Source of the DNA: Paracrocinitomix mangrovi
GTDB taxonomy: Bacteria; Bacteroidota; Bacteroidia; Flavobacteriales_D; Crocinitomicaceae
DNA: 64,000 nucleotides
Direction of reading: 5' to 3'
NCBI RefSeq assembly: GCF_019740355.2
Contig: NZ_CP091819.1
Coordinates: forward strand, 1,984,001 to 2,048,000
Below the pieces are notes generated by a model. It saw only the letters and a program-made list of their open reading frames with translations, searched no databases and was not told the DNA's origin. The stretch's first letter is position 1. Each line of letters starts with the position of its first letter. Of the stretch, positions 59,848 to 64,000 are shown in pieces. Both the position numbers and the translations under genes were made by a program.

Positions 59848-61826
59848 AAGATTTAATCGAACAATATATAGATGACAACAAGGATGATTTAAACATTTAT
59901 CATCCCGATCAGGAAAATTGGAACAAAATCCAGCAAAAACTTTCCCATAAAAGAAGACGAAATGGTTTTTTAATCATTGGAAGTGCAGCAGCAATTATGT
60001 TGATGATTATAATGATCAGCAAACTGAACCAATTTGATTACGAAAGTAAATATGCCGATTCTGACATGGACTCAGTTATTACAGAAGAACATCCTAATAG
60101 AAAGAGAATAGACTGGGATGATGAGCCGGTTTTTAATTTCAACAAAATAGAACCTCGCCATCTTGACAAAGACTTGGGATGGTATAATTTAAATGCACAG
60201 AACATTTCCTATCAATGGACCAGCACAGTTGGATTAACATCAGATAACATATCAAGTAATGCCACATTCAACTACACAGTTACTGACAATAATGGATGCG
60301 TTCAAAACGAGAGCTATAATCCAAATCACAATTACCCTTATGGTTATTACATGGAAACATACAATGAAGAAGAAGGACCGGAAAACGTAGGACATTACTA
60401 CGAATACTACAGTGATTTTAAAGAAAATCCTTTTGAAACTCCATTAGGCAAACCTTTGTCAACATTTGGAATTGATGTGGATGCCGCAAGTTATAGTAAC
60501 GTACGCAGATTTTTAAACGGTAATTATTTACCTCCAAAAAATGCAGTAAAGTTGGAAGAAATGATCAACTACTTTAACTATGATTTACCAGAACCGGATG
60601 ACGCACATCCATTTAGTATTACTACAGAAGTTGCTGAATGTCCATGGCAAACAAATCACCTGTTGATGCAAATAGCACTAAAAGGCGAGTCCATAAAAAT
60701 GGATGAAGATCAATCTAATAACCTCGTTTTTTTAATTGATGTTTCGGGTTCAATGCAAGATCAAAACAAATTGCCACTACTTAAACAAAGTTTAGGATTA
60801 CTTGTAGATCAAATGGGAAATGATGATAGAATTGCCATTGTAGCTTATGCAGGTAATGCAGGTCTGGTACTTCCTTCAACTTCAGGAAAACACAAAGAGA
60901 TCATCAAAGAAGCTATCAATAAGCTTCAATCTGGAGGATCTACAGCAGGAGGTGAAGGAATTCAATTAGCCTACCAAATTGCCAAAGACGAGTTTTTAAA
61001 AGATGGCAATAACCGTGTATTGCTCTGCACAGATGGTGATTTCAATGTAGGAGTTTCAGGAGATAATGAACTAGTTGAGCTTATCTCAGAAAAACGTTCT
61101 TCAGGTATTTATCTTTCTGTACTAGGATTTGGAACCGGGAATTTACAAAGTTCTAAAATGGAAAAGTTGGCAGATAATGGCAATGGTAACTACTACTACA
61201 TTGACAATTTAATGGAAGCCAAGAAAGTATTGGTAGATGAAATTGGCGGAACGTTAATCACCATTGCAAAAGATGTGAAGTTACAGCTTGAATTCAATCC
61301 AGAAGTGGTAAAAAATTACAGATTGTTAGGTTATGAAAATCGAATTTTAAAGGATGTAGAATTTGATGACGATACCAAAGATGCAGGTGAGATAGGATCT
61401 GGCCATACAGTTGTTGCTTTGTATGAAATCATCCTGGAAGAAGATAAAAAGGATGTGCAAACTGCTAAAAACTTGCGATACCAAAGTAAAGTCACTAACA
61501 ATTCAAAAGGAATTGAAGATGAAATAGCTGCCATTAAATTCAGGTATAAAAAACCTAAAGAAAATAAGAGTCAGCTTATTTCAAAAGTGATCAATAAAGA
61601 GAGCATTAACCCAAACCCTTCAGAGAATTTCCGTTTTGCTTCGGCTGTTGCTGAATTTGGTATGCTGCTGCGAGATTCTGAATACAAAGGAAATGCATCT
61701 TTTGCTGCCGTTATTCAAAGAGCAAAAATCTCATTAGGCGAAGACAAAAATGGTTATCGAATAGAGTTTGTTGAGCTCGTAGAAAAAGGTCAACAATTGA
61801 TGAATGAATATTTGTCAGAAAAGTAA
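59844..61826 (+). CDS. Sigma-partner membrane protein with von Willebrand A and DUF3520-like domains
   Basis: 660 residues. The N-terminus is cytoplasmic (ENWNKIQQKLSHKRRRNGF) with one TM helix (about 42-60). A periplasmic linker contains a short segment resembling an SprB-type repeat (ISYQWTSTVGLTSDNISS ... YTVTDNNGC). Then comes the YfbK/vWA arrangement: GIDVDAASYSNVRRFLNG, a MIDAS motif VFLIDVSGSMQDQNKLP with TAGGEGIQLAY and LCTDGDFNVG, and a DUF3520-like end. Such proteins bind partners through the metal site. Because it overlaps the ECF gene and has an anti-sigma-like N-terminus, it probably regulates that factor. That is inferred. Confidence 0.8.
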   Translation: MKDLIEQYIDDNKDDLNIYHPDQENWNKIQQKLSHKRRRNGFLIIGSAAAIMLMIIMISKLNQFDYESKYADSDMDSVITEEHPNRKRIDWDDEPVFNFNKIEPRHLDKDLGWYNLNAQNISYQWTSTVGLTSDNISSNATFNYTVTDNNGCVQNESYNPNHNYPYGYYMETYNEEEGPENVGHYYEYYSDFKENPFETPLGKPLSTFGIDVDAASYSNVRRFLNGNYLPPKNAVKLEEMINYFNYDLPEPDDAHPFSITTEVAECPWQTNHLLMQIALKGESIKMDEDQSNNLVFLIDVSGSMQDQNKLPLLKQSLGLLVDQMGNDDRIAIVAYAGNAGLVLPSTSGKHKEIIKEAINKLQSGGSTAGGEGIQLAYQIAKDEFLKDGNNRVLLCTDGDFNVGVSGDNELVELISEKRSSGIYLSVLGFGTGNLQSSKMEKLADNGNGNYYYIDNLMEAKKVLVDEIGGTLITIAKDVKLQLEFNPEVVKNYRLLGYENRILKDVEFDDDTKDAGEIGSGHTVVALYEIILEEDKKDVQTAKNLRYQSKVTNNSKGIEDEIAAIKFRYKKPKENKSQLISKVINKESINPNPSENFRFASAVAEFGMLLRDSEYKGNASFAAVIQRAKISLGEDKNGYRIEFVELVEKGQQLMNEYLSEK

Positions 61827-61854
61827 TAACTGATCGCAATGTTTCTAGTCAAGA

Positions 61855-61880
61855 GGGAGTGTAAAAGCTCCCCTTTTTTT
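61855..61880 (+). terminator. Intrinsic terminator of the second sigma operon
   Basis: GGGAG (61855-61859) and CTCCC (61868-61872) with an 8-base loop and seven T (61874-61880), 28 bases after the stop. Confidence 0.8.
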
Positions 61881-61954
61881 GACTCGATTTTAATACTTAA
61901 CAAACACATTGTCAATTCATTTTATATTTTTATGAGTCGATAGACTTTGAACCT

Positions 61955-64000
61955 ATGAATTCATTGAGAATTGTATTTGTTATATCACTTGCATTGCTGC
62001 TCACAAATTGTTCAGAAAAAGAAGCAATTAATGATGTCAATCTTTTAGCAAATGCTCCAAAGGATACGCTTCAGGTAGATACCATTCGTATCAATGAAAC
62101 CATAGATTTTAAACCGGATACTTCATTTTATTTTGAAGAAGTAGAACCAAATCCGGTCTTTTCGCCACAAATTCCATTTAAATCAACCAACATCTTTGAG
62201 GCAAACGACACCATAGTATACGATAAGCCAACTGTTGATACGGTTTTTAAGGCTAATCCTACATCCCAAGATGCTAAACCTTACATTTCTTATGTGAGTC
62301 ATCCCCAACCGATCAAAGCGGGAGAATTACGCAGCAGTCCAATATCTTCAGAAAATATTCAAGTATTAGGGGTAGGTCAAAACCTTCCAAACCCAACTGT
62401 TTCACAAATCAATGAAGACAAATATGGATTTTTATGGTTTGCAACAAGTACAGGTTTGGTGCGATATGATGGCAATTATTTTCTCAATTACACTACAGAA
62501 AATGGTTTATTATCTGACAATGTCATAGAAGTATTCTTTGATTCAAAAGACAACATGTGGTTGGCCACTTACAAAGGCTTAATGAAATACGACGGCAATA
62601 GAATTGAGTCATATACCAGAAATAATGGACTTAAATCGCTAATCGTTCACAATCTAAGAGAGGATCAGGATGGTAATATTTGGTTCATAGAATACCAAAA
62701 TGGAGTTACCAAATTTGATGGTGAAAAATTCTACAACTACAACATGGAAACCGGTATCAAAAGCAATAATGTAATGAGCATGAATATTGATCAGGACAAC
62801 CGGGTACTGGTAGGTAATTTTTACATGGGACCTGACTACATTGTAGGAGATGAAATCCACAGTTTTGATGAAACCTATGAATATTTTGGTTCCTTGATGT
62901 TGCAGCAAATGTCAACTACAAAAAAAGGTGAGATTTTAATTGCCACCTACGGGAGTGGTGGAGCAGCATTATTAGACAATGGTAAATCCTACCTATTCAA
63001 AGGTAAAACCGGAATCCCCTATTCTTCTATGAGCAAAATGATTGATGATCAAAATGGCAATTACTGGTTTGCATCATATGAAGCTGGTGTGAGCCATTTA
63101 AAAAATGATCAATACATAGGTTACACTACCACAGAAGGTCTTTCATCAAACATTGCCATTGACATTTTTGAAGATAGTAAAGGAAATATATGGGTTGCCA
63201 CAGAAGATGGTGTGAACAAAATTGTTCCTAACAGCTTTACTACGATCAATGGCCAACACGGATTTACCGAAAAATCAATTGTCAACATGCATCTAACTTC
63301 AGACAACAAAATTGCTGTGGCAACTGCAACAGGTGGAGTTTGGATTTATGACAAGAAACTAAATGTCTTTTATCATTACATGGGAGGCTTGATAGTGAAA
63401 GGATTAGGTGAAGATTATTTTGGAAACTTAATTGCAGGGGCACATCAATTTGGAACAAGACAATTTATAGCGAGTAAAAATGACACCATTTGTTTTGAAT
63501 CACAATTAGATATAACGGCAACATACAAAACCCCTGCTTGGGGAGTCAACGCAATAATAACAGACAAAGATGGCAACCTCTGGCTGGGAGATGACACCCA
63601 TGGTATGATCAAATACTCTCTAAATGAAGACAAAACTGCATACAACAAAGCAGAGACTTATTCTAATAAATCCGGGCTTGCCTCTAAACGAATAAGTGAC
63701 ATGATTTTTGATAAGGAAGGATATTTATGGATCATGCATGGAAGCCTTGGTTTGAGTAAAATGAAAGATGGTAAAATAAATCACTATACAACTCAAAATG
63801 GGCTACCCTCTAACTTTATAAGTTCAGCCACTCAATTAACTAGTGGGGAAGTTTGGCTTGCATCAAATGATGGTTTGATTCGTTTCCAAAACAATGCCTA
63901 CAATTTAATAACCACTGCAGATGGTCTTACTTCTAACATAATAACATCAATTACTGAAGATAACCAAAACAGGGTGTGGATTGGAACTTCTAATGGAATC
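61955..64000 (+). CDS. Two-component-regulator-type beta-propeller lipoprotein, 5' part
   Basis: 682 codons to the window end. The start is MNSLRIVFVISLALLLTNC, a lipoprotein signal (Cys19). From about residue 150 there are beta-propeller repeats of the regulator type, with INEDKYGFLWFATSTGLVRYDG, SKDNMWLATYKGLMKYDG, EDSKGNIWVATEDGVNKIV and similar (D..G..W.gt..GL..yd). In complete proteins, two propellers are followed by a Y_Y_Y domain and a TM helix with a histidine kinase, adenylate cyclase or LuxR output; that end is outside the window. No promoter is clear: TATATTTT, one base off the -7 consensus, is about 25 bases before the ATG. Confidence 0.85.
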   Translation, partial: MNSLRIVFVISLALLLTNCSEKEAINDVNLLANAPKDTLQVDTIRINETIDFKPDTSFYFEEVEPNPVFSPQIPFKSTNIFEANDTIVYDKPTVDTVFKANPTSQDAKPYISYVSHPQPIKAGELRSSPISSENIQVLGVGQNLPNPTVSQINEDKYGFLWFATSTGLVRYDGNYFLNYTTENGLLSDNVIEVFFDSKDNMWLATYKGLMKYDGNRIESYTRNNGLKSLIVHNLREDQDGNIWFIEYQNGVTKFDGEKFYNYNMETGIKSNNVMSMNIDQDNRVLVGNFYMGPDYIVGDEIHSFDETYEYFGSLMLQQMSTTKKGEILIATYGSGGAALLDNGKSYLFKGKTGIPYSSMSKMIDDQNGNYWFASYEAGVSHLKNDQYIGYTTTEGLSSNIAIDIFEDSKGNIWVATEDGVNKIVPNSFTTINGQHGFTEKSIVNMHLTSDNKIAVATATGGVWIYDKKLNVFYHYMGGLIVKGLGEDYFGNLIAGAHQFGTRQFIASKNDTICFESQLDITATYKTPAWGVNAIITDKDGNLWLGDDTHGMIKYSLNEDKTAYNKAETYSNKSGLASKRISDMIFDKEGYLWIMHGSLGLSKMKDGKINHYTTQNGLPSNFISSATQLTSGEVWLASNDGLIRFQNNAYNLITTADGLTSNIITSITEDNQNRVWIGTSNGI

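Overview
The window looks like a chromosomal segment of a free-living or host-associated member of the Bacteroidota, most likely order Flavobacteriales. The evidence is: AT-rich DNA, dense genes with very short gaps, -7 elements of the Bacteroidota type (TAnnTTTG) instead of E. coli -10 boxes, a type IX secretion C-terminal sorting domain, a TonB-dependent receptor with a carboxypeptidase-like N-terminal domain, lipoproteins with lipoboxes, families largely confined to this phylum (DUF4271, DUF6427, DUF6341-like, DUF5916) and two ECF sigma factors paired with membrane-anchored partner proteins. I see no rRNA, tRNA, CRISPR array, insertion sequence or prophage. The genus cannot be named from the sequence.

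Layout. 1-3.2 kb: the start of a DUF5916/CBM9-like protein, a glutaryl-CoA dehydrogenase-like enzyme, DUF4271 and HemD. 3.3-14.2 kb: a class A penicillin-binding protein, then scoA and scoB (3-oxoacid CoA-transferase) separated by two paralogous GT-C-like membrane proteins, then a UDP-galactopyranose-mutase-like flavoprotein and another polytopic protein. A third paralogue of the GT-C-like pair sits alone at 48.2 kb. 14.3-18.9 kb: an exported WD40-caspase protein with an exported ankyrin protein directly behind it. 18.9-21.5 kb: glycyl-tRNA synthetase, divergent from a phenylalanine hydroxylase gene (phhA). The phhA leader encodes a short peptide with Tyr-Tyr-Tyr-Trp codons followed by an intrinsic terminator, which looks like a classical attenuator. 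The partner pterin dehydratase (phhB) lies at 26.7 kb. 21.7-31.7 kb: a T9SS-exported repeat protein, an ABC exporter pair, a PID-CTERM-like peptide, a TPR/SpoIIE phosphatase and an aberrant D-aminoacylase-like amidohydrolase.

31.7-43.3 kb: an ECF sigma factor with a transmembrane/outer-membrane-barrel partner, several lipoproteins, dxs, a SiaC-like protein, an M42 peptidase, a bacilliredoxin, a DAO-family flavoprotein and an extremely His/Asp-rich exported protein. 43.3-48.1 kb: comF and the class I ribonucleotide reductase nrdB-nrdA. 48.2-58.9 kb: the third GT-C paralogue, a hydrolase, a Fur-family regulator divergent from a TonB receptor across a perfect palindrome, a YeeE/YedE pair, purQ, small membrane proteins and fbp. 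59.3-64 kb: a second ECF sigma factor, overlapping a membrane-anchored von Willebrand A protein, and the start of a beta-propeller lipoprotein that runs off the window.

Links between genes. Phe hydroxylase and pterin dehydratase form one catabolic/tyrosine-forming pathway. The two sigma modules share a partner N-terminus (W..I...L followed by basic residues and one TM helix) attached to different envelope domains. The SpoIIE phosphatase and SiaC-like protein could belong to one phospho-switch. The Fur regulator probably controls the adjacent receptor. The attenuator, the sigma-partner architecture, the split sco operon and the WD40-caspase/ankyrin pair are the most interesting items. All functional statements rest on motif reading without database searches.
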